64,000 bases of DNA from Maridesulfovibrio sp. (GCF_963677005.1 NZ_OY781616.1:4016501-4080500), one strand, 5' to 3'; numbered from the stretch's first letter, positions 26,486 to 35,348 are shown. Numbers and translations: made by a program. Notes: a model not told the origin generated them from the sequence alone.

Positions 26486-28798
26486 TCAATTTTTCTTTTC
26501 AGGCCCGTATGAAAAATTGTTCTTCCCGCCGGCCTTGGCCTTGTACATGGCATCGTCTGCAAGGCGGACCAGAACCTCTTTTTCCTCGCTGTCATCAGGA
26601 TAAATGCTTATACCTATGCTTACCCCAAGCCGGTAAACCTTTTCGGCAAGATAGAAGGGGGACCGCATTGTATCAATAATGCGCTGCGCTACGACATCAA
26701 TTTCATTTTTGGAGCCGATATCCTGCAGGATGAAGATAAATTCGTCTCCGCCTATTCTGGAAACCGTGTCGCTTGTCCGCAGGCAGTCGCTGAATCTTCC
26801 GGCCACCTCTCTTAATACCGTATCTCCGGCAATATGCCCAAGCTCGTCGTTGACCGGTTTGAAGTTGTCCAGATCAGCGTAGAGGACCGCGATCATCATT
26901 CCGCTACGTTCCGCGTGCGAAATGGCCTGTTTTATTCTATCATCAAACAGAACTCTATTCGGGAGGCCGGTCAGACTGTCATACATTGCCAGTCTGCGCA
27001 TGGTCTCTTCGTGCCCCTTGCGTTCGGATATATCCACCATAAATCCGTCATAGCGGATTACGTTTCCGGCATCGTCTTCTACTGCATTGATTGTTTCAGC
27101 TGCCCAGAAAGAAGAACCGTCCCTGCAGCGGTGTTCGGCTTCGAAGTTGGCAGTCCTGCCGAATTCCTTCAAGATGGTCGATAAACGTTTTCGGGTGTCC
27201 GTTGAGACATAGCACTGACTGGATATATCGTATATTTCCCGGATCATATCTTCGGGAGAAGAATATCCGTAGTACCGGGCCATCTGAGGATTGACGCTTA
27301 TAAACTTTCCTTCGGGCGTAGACTGGTAGATGCCCAGCGGAGCATTATCCACTATCTGACGGTATTTTTCCTGCGCAGTGTGCAGGGCCTGGGCTTCTTC
27401 CCTGCGCTCGGAAATATCCACAATGAATCCGACGATGCTGTCTTCATCGGACAGTCTGTTGCCCCGTTCATACACCCAGCGGTGTTTGCCGTCGTTACGC
27501 AGGATTCTGTATTCAACGGAAAAAGGCTTCTTCTCGGCGACGGCTGCTTCAATAGCGGTCCGTACTTTATGGCGGTCTTCGGGGTGGATCAATTCATTGA
27601 ACCGTGATCTGCCTCCGTAGATGAAGTCATACTGGTCATATCCGGTCAACCTGTTGATTTTAGGGCTGATGTAATCAAGGGTGAATGGCGGAGTTAGCTC
27701 CGATTTGTAGATAATCCCCGGCACATTCATGGCTATGGCTTCGAACAGGTCGTCCTTGCGTTTAAGTTCCTTGTTCTGGGAAATGAGAATCTGTTTTGAG
27801 CGGTAGTAGTAGAAGAAGAAAATAACACCGAATATCGTAAATCCCATGAATGCAACCATGGCGATGCGTGCAGTACGTATTGATGTCATTGTTTCGGTTG
27901 CTTCGGATTCCGGGGCTGAAACTGCTACAACGAGTTTCAATTCACCCATTTCAACGGTATTCCAGGCAATCAGTTTTCGGACCTTGCTGCCTCCGCGTCT
28001 GGTGTAGAACTCATATTCTCCGGTACCGGAGCGGTCATTGAGCATCCGCGAGTCAAGTTTGATCAGATTCGGAAAATTTTTGTGCAGCGAAAAAATATTC
28101 TGGCCCAGAATTTCCTTTTCCTGATCAAAAAGAACCATTCCGGCCCCGTCTACGATAAAACCGGAACCGAATTTACCTATTCGCAATGGGTTCATGTACT
28201 TGTCTGCCAGTTGGCCGAAATCTATGATTACGGTCAGCACGCCGAGAAATTCTTTTTCTGACCATATGGGAACCAGCATTCCCCCCAGACGGAGATCTCC
28301 TGTGATTACCGGCTTAGGGGTCAGGAAGCCTTCAGGCATGCCTGAAAGGGCAGAAAAATATTTTCCTGTCCACTTGGCAGCCTGCCGTCCGGCCTGAATC
28401 GATACAGGGGTGGAGGGGTCAGAATTTATGATTGCTGCGGAAGGAGATGAGTATAGGCCTATGTACGCGATAGATTCTATGCCCTTCTGCTGGATTTTAA
28501 ACAATTTGTGAATGGATTCTTCCGATATCTGACCCTGCAGGAAGCATTTCAGGGCATATCGGGCCATTGCTTTTGATGTTGCTGCTATATTATGCAGCCT
28601 CTCGCTTAAGGCGACTGCAGCCAGACTGGTCTGCAGTGCCTGCTGCTGGTTGTAGGTCTTTTCCTGATCACGGATTACCATGTTATCAAGTGTAAGTCCT
28701 ACCCCCCCTCCTATTCCCAGGATGAGCAGCAATGCCAGCAGCAGTTTCAGGGGAATCCACCTGTTCAGAAAAAACTGTTCGCTCTTTGTCTGCAGCAA
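26486..28798 (-). CDS. membrane diguanylate cyclase with Cache, two PAS and GGDEF domains
   Basis: Makes cyclic di-GMP from GTP. The 770 residues start with a membrane helix (about 17-37), then an extracytoplasmic Cache sensor (about 40-310) and a second helix (about 315-340, VAFMGFTIFGVIFFFYYY). Two PAS/PAC units follow (about 355-465 and 475-590), then the GGDEF domain (about 600-765). The active site RIGGDEF is intact, and RTSD five residues ahead forms an inhibitory I-site, so product inhibition is expected. An EAL phosphodiesterase gene lies 1.1 kb away on the same strand, but a transporter gene separates them. The signal it senses is unknown. Confidence 0.9.
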   Translation of the reverse strand: MLQTKSEQFFLNRWIPLKLLLALLLILGIGGGVGLTLDNMVIRDQEKTYNQQQALQTSLAAVALSERLHNIAATSKAMARYALKCFLQGQISEESIHKLFKIQQKGIESIAYIGLYSSPSAAIINSDPSTPVSIQAGRQAAKWTGKYFSALSGMPEGFLTPKPVITGDLRLGGMLVPIWSEKEFLGVLTVIIDFGQLADKYMNPLRIGKFGSGFIVDGAGMVLFDQEKEILGQNIFSLHKNFPNLIKLDSRMLNDRSGTGEYEFYTRRGGSKVRKLIAWNTVEMGELKLVVAVSAPESEATETMTSIRTARIAMVAFMGFTIFGVIFFFYYYRSKQILISQNKELKRKDDLFEAIAMNVPGIIYKSELTPPFTLDYISPKINRLTGYDQYDFIYGGRSRFNELIHPEDRHKVRTAIEAAVAEKKPFSVEYRILRNDGKHRWVYERGNRLSDEDSIVGFIVDISERREEAQALHTAQEKYRQIVDNAPLGIYQSTPEGKFISVNPQMARYYGYSSPEDMIREIYDISSQCYVSTDTRKRLSTILKEFGRTANFEAEHRCRDGSSFWAAETINAVEDDAGNVIRYDGFMVDISERKGHEETMRRLAMYDSLTGLPNRVLFDDRIKQAISHAERSGMMIAVLYADLDNFKPVNDELGHIAGDTVLREVAGRFSDCLRTSDTVSRIGGDEFIFILQDIGSKNEIDVVAQRIIDTMRSPFYLAEKVYRLGVSIGISIYPDDSEEKEVLVRLADDAMYKAKAGGKNNFSYGPEKKN

Positions 28799-28877
28799 TT
28801 ACAAGCTCCGGGTTGATTTCATATTGAGGCATTTTCCGGCATCGATATGCGAGATGAGTAATTTTATATATTATAAT

Positions 28878-29786
28878 CTAATTTCGCGTATGACCTATCC
28901 TTTTCAGTATATGTACATTACTGCGAAGTCCGTCTGCAACATATATCGCGATGCCCAACCAGATAAAGGCGAAAGTTACAAATCTGGTTTCTCCGAAAGG
29001 TTCATCATACATGAAAACTCCCAGCAGTAGCGCCAGTGTGGGAGCGATGTACTGCATCATACCCAGAGTCACCAGTCGAAGACGTCTTGCTCCGTGAGCG
29101 AAAAAGATCAGCGGCAGCGAAGTGGCCGCGCCAGAGCAAAGAAGCAGCAGGTTTTCTGGCAGCCCTACTTCGGGATAGCTTATTTTTCCGTTGAATGCCA
29201 GCCAGATCAGATATCCGGCGGAAAGGGGAAAGAGTACAGCTGTTTCGATGAAAAGGCCCGGCAGGGATTCCACCTTCATCACCTTGCGAACCAGTCCGTA
29301 CAGTCCGAAGGATACGGCAAGGGCAAGCGCTATGGAGGGAATTTTACCGTAATCAAGTATAGCCCAGCCAACCCCGCAGGTAGCCAGCACAATTGCAGCC
29401 GCTTGAAGCCTGTTAAGCCGCTCTTTCATGAAGATAAAGCCAAGCAGTGTATTCATAAGCGGGGTCATGTAGTAGCCCATGCTGGTGTCAATCACGTGTC
29501 CGTGGTTGACCGCCCAGATGTATACGAACCAGTTGCAGCCTATGAGACAACTGCTCGCGCACAAAAGGAGTTTTCCCTTTGTGTCGGAAAGGGCCGTACG
29601 GACTTCCCTCCAGCGGTTTTTGAAGCAAATGAGTCCGGCTACGAAAAACATGGACCAGACGATTCTGTTACACAGCAATTCAAGGGCCGGTACGGCTTCA
29701 AGAGCTTTCCAGTATACGGGCAGCAGTCCCCACAGTATGAAAGCCGCTGCTGCGAAATAAAGGCCTTCATGGGTATTCTTATCCAT
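28878..29786 (-). CDS. rarD: RarD-type EamA-family transporter
   Basis: An inner-membrane drug/metabolite-transporter superfamily protein of about 302 residues with ten hydrophobic helices. GLYFAAAAFILWGLLPVYWKAL at the N-terminus and HGHVIDTSMGYYMTPLMNTLLGF in the middle are characteristic of the RarD subfamily (named after a chloramphenicol-sensitivity phenotype; transport substrate unsettled). The start at 29786 (MDKNTHEG) has AAGGAA upstream; the open frame reaches 34 codons further without family similarity. It lies about 100 bases after the EAL gene on the same strand. Confidence 0.85.
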   Translation of the reverse strand: MDKNTHEGLYFAAAAFILWGLLPVYWKALEAVPALELLCNRIVWSMFFVAGLICFKNRWREVRTALSDTKGKLLLCASSCLIGCNWFVYIWAVNHGHVIDTSMGYYMTPLMNTLLGFIFMKERLNRLQAAAIVLATCGVGWAILDYGKIPSIALALAVSFGLYGLVRKVMKVESLPGLFIETAVLFPLSAGYLIWLAFNGKISYPEVGLPENLLLLCSGAATSLPLIFFAHGARRLRLVTLGMMQYIAPTLALLLGVFMYDEPFGETRFVTFAFIWLGIAIYVADGLRSNVHILKRIGHTRN

Positions 29787-29888
29787 TATTCCCGAATTCC
29801 TTGGTAAAAAGTATAAAGAAGCGGGAACGGTATGCTGAACACCGGCACCCTGCAACAGACATATGTCGTAAAAATCCGTCGCAGGCAA

Positions 29889-31109
29889 TCAGGTGCTTAT
29901 GTCGATGCAGAGGATGGGGGATTTGGGAGTATCGTAGAGTTTGGTGGAAACCGTAACGCAGTTGTTGCCGGATGCCAGAGATATGTAGGAAGCCGTGCTG
30001 TTCCAGTTCTTTCCGGCCTTGATGGTCAGGTAATACTCCTTGAGCGAGTGATCCGCGCCCGAAGGGGCCGGCTGATATATCAGCCTTCTGTTTTCCATCA
30101 GTTTATACGGGTTGCATATTGTCTCTGAAATCTGGATACCATGCGTGTCCAGAATGTATGCGCACTCTATATTCGAGTTGTCGGTAATGAAAGACGAAAG
30201 TATGGAATCCGCAGTATTGGGCATACCGTCCATCAATGCCTCACGCAACTTGGCGGTGAGCCTTTTATAGCTGTTTTCCCTGATTTTCTGATGGTTCAGT
30301 TTTTCAAGCATATGGGTCTTGAATTTGGAAGCCAGCAGCTTGATTGATTTATTGTCATAGTCCAGCGCTGTATTTGCCGGGCCGGGTTTTCCGAAGAAAT
30401 AACCCTGAAATACATCTATGCCCATGCTCATGAGCGTCAGAGCTTCATCAACGGTTTCAATTCCTTCGGCCAGGGGGAGTGATCCGGTACGTTCCGCCAG
30501 GTCTATCAATGAACGGGTCACTGCCTGGTTGTGAAATTTTTTGTGGATGTCGGTAATGAGTGACCGGTCTATCTTGATAATGTCCGGGAGCAGCCTGGGT
30601 ATACGGTCAAGGTTGGAATGTCCCGTACCTACATCGTCCAGGGCTATCAGAAAACCGTTGGTGCGGGATTTCTCCACAAAAGATGATAACGCCTTGTCGC
30701 TGCCGGCCTTGGATTCGATTATCTCGATGACGATGTTGTTAGCCGGAATACCGCAGGAGCTGACCATTTTGGCTGTTATGCCATGGTTTATTGTCTCGTG
30801 GTTGATAACAGCCGCATCAATGTTTACGGATAGCAGCAGTGACCGGTTTTCTCTGGAGATCGGCGCAAAGGTTTCGAATGCTTTTTTACGGCAGGACCGG
30901 TCAAGCAGAGTCAGATCCTGGAGATCTTCACACATTGAGAACAGGGCAACCGGCGGAATGAGTTTGCCGTCGCGAGGGTCAATGGCCCTGCTGAGAGCTT
31001 CAAATCCGATCAGGGATTTTCTGTTCATGGATACAAGCGGCTGAAGATAGGTAACCAGGCATTCGCGCTCAAGCAGCTCATGGATGGATAAATTCGGTAT
31101 TGTCGTCAT
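29889..31109 (-). CDS. EAL-domain cyclic di-GMP phosphodiesterase
   Basis: Hydrolyses cyclic di-GMP to pGpG. The 406-residue soluble protein has an EAL domain at about 10-250 with catalytic and metal motifs present: GFEALSR, SVNIDAAVIN, IEIIES, ALDDVGTGHSNLD, KIDRSLI, LAEGIET and GYFFGKP. The C-terminal 150 residues form a PAS/Cache-like sensor similar to the YkuI C-terminal domain (ILDTHGIQISETICN, KEYYLTIKAG). It has no membrane helix. It stands between amtB-glnK and rarD on the same strand, with tandem hairpins separating it from glnK. Confidence 0.88.
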   Translation of the reverse strand: MTTIPNLSIHELLERECLVTYLQPLVSMNRKSLIGFEALSRAIDPRDGKLIPPVALFSMCEDLQDLTLLDRSCRKKAFETFAPISRENRSLLLSVNIDAAVINHETINHGITAKMVSSCGIPANNIVIEIIESKAGSDKALSSFVEKSRTNGFLIALDDVGTGHSNLDRIPRLLPDIIKIDRSLITDIHKKFHNQAVTRSLIDLAERTGSLPLAEGIETVDEALTLMSMGIDVFQGYFFGKPGPANTALDYDNKSIKLLASKFKTHMLEKLNHQKIRENSYKRLTAKLREALMDGMPNTADSILSSFITDNSNIECAYILDTHGIQISETICNPYKLMENRRLIYQPAPSGADHSLKEYYLTIKAGKNWNSTASYISLASGNNCVTVSTKLYDTPKSPILCIDIST

Positions 31110-31142
31110 TTCTCAGTCGCTTCTTCGGTGATTGATACTTCT

Positions 31143-31181
31143 AAAAGGGACGGCCGGAAGGGTGGGAAGTCCCTTCCGGCC
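31143..31181 (-). terminator. terminator hairpin downstream of glnK
   Basis: Perfect 11-bp stem GGCCGGAAGGG (31152-31162) / CCCTTCCGGCC (31171-31181), with TTTT a few bases further in the minus direction (31143-31146). Two more inverted repeats lie between it and glnK: one with a mismatch around 31187-31213 and GCCGGGCT/AGCCCGGT around 31216-31249. Confidence 0.65.
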
Positions 31182-31268
31182 GGGAAGGTCCGGTGGAGGT
31201 GGTCACCGGTCCGGGGGCCGGGCTCTTCTGCCGATGAAAAGCCCGGTCTAGCTGTACACTAATTGGGG

Positions 31269-31598
31269 TTATAGTGATTCTTCTCCTGTTCTGATGCGGA
31301 TGGTGCGTCCCAGGTCCTGTACGAAGATGACACCGTCACCTTCCTTGCCTGTCTGGGCACCTGTCTTGATTGCTTCAAGAGCTTCGTCCAGTTTTTCGGG
31401 AGAAATCCCGAGTTCGATGCGGACTTTCTTGAGCAGGTTAACTTCCATTACAACTCCGCGGTAGGTTTCAGTGAATCCTGCCTGTCTGCCGGAACCGAGA
31501 ATGTTGGTTACAGACATGGAGTATATTCCTTTGGTGTAGAGAGCCTGTTTTACCTGAGTAAGGCACTCGGGGCGAATATATGCGATGATAAGTTTCAT
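31269..31598 (-). CDS. glnK: PII signal protein GlnK
   Basis: A 109-residue PII trimer subunit that binds ATP/ADP and 2-oxoglutarate and plugs the ammonium channel when nitrogen is plentiful. PII signatures: Y46-R-G in the T-loop (GRQAGFTETYRGVVMEV) and the C-terminal signature GKEGDGVIFVQDLGRTIRIRTGE. Residue 51, the tyrosine uridylylated by GlnD in enterics, is Met here, so control by uridylylation is not expected. It follows amtB by 30 bases in the same transcript, the reverse of the common glnK-amtB order. Confidence 0.92.
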   Translation of the reverse strand: MKLIIAYIRPECLTQVKQALYTKGIYSMSVTNILGSGRQAGFTETYRGVVMEVNLLKKVRIELGISPEKLDEALEAIKTGAQTGKEGDGVIFVQDLGRTIRIRTGEESL

Positions 31599-31628
31599 TG
31601 TCTTGTTCCTTTATTTCTGGTGGTTCGG

Positions 31629-32999
31629 TTATTCGTTGGAGAAGATCTGGAAACCGTTGTAAGATTCGGAACCATGTTCAGAGATATCAAGGCCTTTCAT
31701 TTCTTCTTCAGCGGTTACGCGTATACCCATGATGGCTTTGGCGATGTTGAAGGCGATCAGGCCGGCACCGAATGCCCATACAAAGCAGGCTACTACACCG
31801 ATGATCTGAGTGGTCAGTATTCCGAAGCCGCCGCCGTAGAAGAGGCCGCCAACGCCGTCGTTGAGTTCGGGAGAGGTGAACAGACCGCAGGCTATGGTTC
31901 CCCATGCGCCGCATACACCGTGAACGGATACTGCGCCGACCGGGTCGTCGATTTTCAGGACCTTATCAATGAAGTCGATGGAAAGAACTACCAGCACGCC
32001 GGCGATGATACCGATGATGATGGATGCTGCCGGGGAAACGGTTGCACAGGGAGCGGTAATACCTACCAGGCCGGCAAGCGCGCCGTTACAGGTCATGGAG
32101 ATATCCGGCTTTCCGTATCTGAACCAGGATGTGAACATTGCGCCCAGGGTACCTGCGCAGGCGGAGAGGCTGGTGGTCATGGCGATCAGGCCGATGGAAC
32201 CGTCTGCAGTGGTGGTAGAACCGGGGTTGAATCCGAACCAACCGAACCAGAGAATGAATACACCAAGAGCTGCCAGCGGAATATTGTGGCCGGGAATAGC
32301 CTTGGCTTTACCGTCTGCGGCGTATTTGCCGATACGGGGTCCGAGTACGATGGCACCTGCGAGGGCTACCCATCCACCTACGGAGTGAACAACGGTGGAA
32401 CCTGCGAAGTCCATGAAACCGAGGCCTTCAAGCCAGCCGGCACCGGAATCGCCGAGCCACAGAGAACCCCAGGCCCAGTGGCCGGATATGGGATAGATGA
32501 GGCCGGTTACGAGTACGGTAACGAGCAGATAGCTGCTGAATTTGGTGCGTTCAGCGATACCGCCGGAAACGATTGTTGCTGCGGTTGCTGCGAACACGGA
32601 CTGGAAGAACCAGAAAGTGATGGTCCACTGTGAGTCAGGATCGGTGAGACCGGTTCCGGCAAGAGAGAAGCCGGAGGTGCCGATGAATCCGCCTGCATCG
32701 AGTCCGAACATGAGGCCGAAACCGAACAGGAAAAAGATGATCGATCCTGCAGCAAAGTCGACAAAGTTTTTCATCAGGATGTTACCGGCGCTTTTAGCTC
32801 TGGTGAATCCTGTTTCGACACAGGCAAATCCAGCCTGCATGAACATGACCAGGATCGCTGCTATAAGTGTCCAGAGAATGTTGCCGTGAGCCTGAGTCAG
32901 GTACTCTTCGCCGGCGAAAGCCGCGGAAGGTGCTGCCAGGAGCATGAGAAGTGCAAGGGCCGGGATTTTGCGGCCAGCCATTGAAAGTTTAGTAGTCAT
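31629..32999 (-). CDS. amtB: ammonium transporter AmtB
   Basis: Trimeric inner-membrane ammonia/ammonium channel of 456 residues. A cleavable signal sequence (LALLMLLAAPSAAFA) is followed by eleven expected helices. Family motifs include MQAGFACVETGFTRAKSAGNILMKNFVDFA, FWFFQSVFAATAATIVSGGIAERTKF and DFAGSTVVHSVGGWVALAGA, with pore His residues in VVHSVGG and VSVHGVCGAWG. It is the first gene of amtB-glnK and lies behind a sigma-54 promoter, so expression under nitrogen limitation is expected. Confidence 0.95.
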   Translation of the reverse strand: MTTKLSMAGRKIPALALLMLLAAPSAAFAGEEYLTQAHGNILWTLIAAILVMFMQAGFACVETGFTRAKSAGNILMKNFVDFAAGSIIFFLFGFGLMFGLDAGGFIGTSGFSLAGTGLTDPDSQWTITFWFFQSVFAATAATIVSGGIAERTKFSSYLLVTVLVTGLIYPISGHWAWGSLWLGDSGAGWLEGLGFMDFAGSTVVHSVGGWVALAGAIVLGPRIGKYAADGKAKAIPGHNIPLAALGVFILWFGWFGFNPGSTTTADGSIGLIAMTTSLSACAGTLGAMFTSWFRYGKPDISMTCNGALAGLVGITAPCATVSPAASIIIGIIAGVLVVLSIDFIDKVLKIDDPVGAVSVHGVCGAWGTIACGLFTSPELNDGVGGLFYGGGFGILTTQIIGVVACFVWAFGAGLIAFNIAKAIMGIRVTAEEEMKGLDISEHGSESYNGFQIFSNE

Positions 33000-33045
33000 A
33001 CAGTCCTCCTTAGGGGTGTTGATTGCTTCAAGGATGTTTCAAACA

Positions 33046-33062
33046 AAGCATGGAATGTGCCA
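33046..33062 (-). promoter_or_regulatory. sigma-54 promoter of amtB-glnK
   Basis: The minus strand reads TGGCACATTCCATGCTT, an excellent fit to TGGCACG-N4-TTGCW with GG-N10-GC spacing. It is 47 bases upstream of the amtB start. Nitrogen regulation through NtrC or a similar activator is expected from knowledge of amtB promoters. Confidence 0.8.
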
Positions 33063-33271
33063 AAAAAATAATATATTGAAATATAAGGATTTTTTTTAAA
33101 ATCTATTCAAATATCTAGTACAAAAATGTATTTTTGTACTTTTTTGTCGTATTCTGGTGAAGGTGAAATTACAAAAAGGTAAATATGACAAAAAGAAGTG
33201 TTCCGTGTGGTATTGCAAAATTACAAATCCTTTCCATTATATTAATGATGGGGAAAAAATAAATAAAGTTG

Positions 33272-33301
33272 TTGACACCTTTTGCACATGTCGGGTAGAA
33301 A
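33272..33301 (+). promoter_or_regulatory. probable promoter of the aromatic amino acid operon
   Basis: Consensus -35 TTGACA (33272-33277) and TAGAAA (33296-33301) as -10 with an 18-base spacer. Transcription would begin near 33308, right at the leader-peptide ATG, implying a leaderless or very short 5' end. An alternative is a TATATT -10 element near 33238 with TTGCAA 19 bases upstream, giving a leader of about 55 bases. Confidence 0.5.
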
Positions 33302-33307
33302 ATCCCC

Positions 33308-33418
33308 ATGCAAACTTTCAACACCTTGGGCACCGGCCTCTCATATTTTTTCTACTTTTTTTATTTTTGGTGCTCCCACGCTTGTGGTCAGGTGGAGGTT
33401 TGCTCGTACAAAAAGTAG
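33308..33418 (+). CDS. aromatic leader peptide (attenuator peptide)
   Basis: A 36-codon frame upstream of the aromatic operon encodes [18 protein letters not shown] followed by [10 protein letters not shown] and ends at TAG 33416-33418. The run Y-F-F-Y-F-F-Y-F-W puts nine consecutive Tyr, Phe and Trp codons just before the downstream pairing regions, as in classical leader peptides. Ribosome stalling for lack of any charged aromatic tRNA would favour the antiterminator: GGAGGTTTGCTCGT near 33393-33406 can pair with AGCAAACGACCTC near 33430-33442, in competition with the terminator at 33450-33488. No clear ribosome site precedes the ATG. An in-frame stop (TAG at 33296) lies upstream. Confidence 0.8.
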   Translation: MQTFNTLGTGLSYFFYFFYFWCSHACGQVEVCSYKK

Positions 33419-33449
33419 AACACGAACAAAGCAAACGACCTCTACGAAA

Positions 33450-33488
33450 GGGCCGCAGGCGAAAACTCGCCGGCGGCCCTTTTCTTTT
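33450..33488 (+). terminator. attenuator terminator of the aromatic operon
   Basis: GGGCCGC (33450-33456) pairs with GCGGCCC (33473-33479), with an inner stem GGCGA/TCGCC around an AAAC loop, followed by TTTTCTTTT. It lies 32 bases after the leader-peptide stop and 62 bases before the first structural gene, so it must be overcome for expression of the operon. Confidence 0.85.
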
Positions 33489-33549
33489 AACGGGTCGCCA
33501 AAGGGAAGCGGATCTTGGAGAAACAGAGGCGAACTTCAGGAGAACAAAA

Positions 33550-34347
33550 ATGCAGATTGGGAAAAGCATCAGACTGGAAAGGATTTTCAACCGTGAAACC
33601 GAACGTACAATCATCGTCCCCATGGACCACGGCATAAGCGTAGGCCCCATTGAAGGGCTGCAGGATATGCGGGAGGCAGTCGGGGACATGGTTAAAGGCG
33701 GGGCCAACGCAGTGCTTATGCACAAAGGCCTTGTCCGCTGCGGTCACCGCATGGAAGGCCGTGACGTAGGCCTCATTGTCCACCTTTCCGCTTCCACCTC
33801 CCTCTCCCCGTTTCCCAATGCCAAAACTCTCGTAGGTACAGTTGAAGACGGTATCCGCCTCGGAGCCGATGCTGTCTCAGTGCACGTAAACCTCGGTGAC
33901 GAAACCGAATCCAGAATGCTTAAGGATCTCGGAGATGTTGCTTCATGCGCGCAGGGATGGGGAATACCTGTCCTGGCAATGGTTTATGCCCGCGGACCGA
34001 AAGTTAAGAGTGAATTCGATCCTGAAACAGTGGCTCACTGTGCCCGCGTAGGTGAAGAGCTCGGAGCGGATATAGTGAAAGTGCCTTACACCGGGGATAT
34101 TGATTCCTTTGGAAGAGTCGTCGACGGTTGCTGTATCCCCGTTGTTATCGCCGGCGGACCCAAGCTTGATTCCACCCGCGACTTCCTGCAGATGGTCTCC
34201 GACTCCCTCAAAGCAGGCGGTTCCGGGCTTTCCGTCGGTCGCAATGTCTTCCAGCACAAGAATCGCGTGAAGCTCGTGGAAGCATTGCACAAAATTGTAC
34301 ATGAAGATGAAGGCGTTGACGAAGCCCTTGCATACATCGGTGAATAA
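33550..34347 (+). CDS. 2-amino-3,7-dideoxy-D-threo-hept-6-ulosonate (ADTH) synthase
   Basis: Class I aldolase-type enzyme (265 residues) that starts the archaeal-type route to dehydroquinate from 6-deoxy-5-ketofructose phosphate and aspartate semialdehyde, replacing DAHP synthase. Typical strings: [17 protein letters not shown] near the N-terminus, [14 protein letters not shown], the Schiff-base region [28 protein letters not shown], and [13 protein letters not shown]. The start at 33550 is set by AGGAG and family length; the frame is open further upstream through the leader region, but this is chance. First gene of the aromatic supra-operon, followed after 17 bases by DHQ synthase II. Confidence 0.9.
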   Translation: MQIGKSIRLERIFNRETERTIIVPMDHGISVGPIEGLQDMREAVGDMVKGGANAVLMHKGLVRCGHRMEGRDVGLIVHLSASTSLSPFPNAKTLVGTVEDGIRLGADAVSVHVNLGDETESRMLKDLGDVASCAQGWGIPVLAMVYARGPKVKSEFDPETVAHCARVGEELGADIVKVPYTGDIDSFGRVVDGCCIPVVIAGGPKLDSTRDFLQMVSDSLKAGGSGLSVGRNVFQHKNRVKLVEALHKIVHEDEGVDEALAYIGE

Positions 34348-34364
34348 GCACTCAGGAAATCATA

Positions 34365-35348
34365 ATGAAGAAAATTATTTTTAAAGCTATCCCGTTTGAT
34401 AAAAATCTCGTTACCCTCGCTCTTGAATCAGGAGTTGATGCAGTGCTGAGTGACGAGGAATATAAAAAAGATATTGAAGCACTGGGCAGGGTAACTGTTG
34501 TCACCCCGGATGAGATGCCTTGTGTGGCGGTTAACGAGAAGGCGGATGAAGAGTCCGCAGTGGAACTTTACAAAAAAGGTAAGAGTGTCTGCCTGCAGGC
34601 CGGTTGGGAGATTATCCCGGTTGAAAACATACTTGCACAGGTGGATTCCCTCGCCCTTGAAGCGGAATCTCTGGACCGGGCCAGACTGGCTGCCGGAGTA
34701 CTGGAAAGGGGTGCGGATATAATCGTGGTTACTCCCGAAGGCGCAGCGGACCTTAAGCAGATTGTTGCGGAACTGAAACTCTCACAGGGTAAAATGGAAC
34801 TCCAGAAAGCAAAGGTAACCTCCATCGAACCGGCAGGGCTCGGACACCGTGTCTGCGTGGACACCACCTCCATGCTTAAAAAGGGTCAGGGAATGCTGAC
34901 CGGAAATTCTTCGGCATTCTCCTTTCTGGTCCACGCCGAAACCGAATCCAACCCTTATGTCGCGGCGCGTCCTTTCAGAGTAAATGCCGGAGCCGTTCAT
35001 GCCTATGCCCAGATGCCCGGTGACAGGACCACCTATCTGGAAGAACTTTCTTCCGGTACCGAGGTGCTGATTGTGGATGCTCAAGGGAACACTTCCGTTG
35101 CAGTGGTCGGACGCAGCAAGGTAGAGGTTCGGCCCATGCTGTTGATAACTGCCGAAGTCGCAACTCCGAATGGACCGATCGCAGGCAAGGTCTTCCTGCA
35201 GAATGCGGAAACCATCCGCGTTGTCAGCAGTCAGGGAGAACCCGTGAGCGTGGTTACGCTTGAACCCGGAGATGAAATTCTTTGCCGTATTGATGATGCG
35301 GGTCGCCATTTCGGTATGCGCATCAAGGAAGAAATTGTAGAGGAATAG
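34365..35348 (+). CDS. 3-dehydroquinate synthase II
   Basis: Oxidatively deaminates and cyclises ADTH to 3-dehydroquinate with NAD+, replacing the AroB reaction. The 327-residue protein has family strings GVDAVLSDEEY, ERGADIIVVTPEGAADLKQIV, GLGHRVCVDTTSMLKKGQGMLTGNSS, ARPFRVNAGAVHAYAQMP and RPMLLITAEV. Together with the preceding ADTH synthase it forms the complete archaeal-type entry to the shikimate pathway known from methanogens and Desulfovibrio relatives. The next gene, pheA, starts four bases after its stop. Confidence 0.9.
   Translation: MKKIIFKAIPFDKNLVTLALESGVDAVLSDEEYKKDIEALGRVTVVTPDEMPCVAVNEKADEESAVELYKKGKSVCLQAGWEIIPVENILAQVDSLALEAESLDRARLAAGVLERGADIIVVTPEGAADLKQIVAELKLSQGKMELQKAKVTSIEPAGLGHRVCVDTTSMLKKGQGMLTGNSSAFSFLVHAETESNPYVAARPFRVNAGAVHAYAQMPGDRTTYLEELSSGTEVLIVDAQGNTSVAVVGRSKVEVRPMLLITAEVATPNGPIAGKVFLQNAETIRVVSSQGEPVSVVTLEPGDEILCRIDDAGRHFGMRIKEEIVEE

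Noticed and set aside
33157-33549. Upstream extension of the ADTH synthase frame
   Set aside because: The frame is open by chance through the leader peptide and attenuator. The AGGAG site and family length place the start at 33550.
33282-33596. A 104-codon frame overlapping the aromatic leader region
   Set aside because: It crosses the terminator and the start of the first structural gene in another frame, has no family similarity, and lacks the aromatic codon run that marks the real leader frame.
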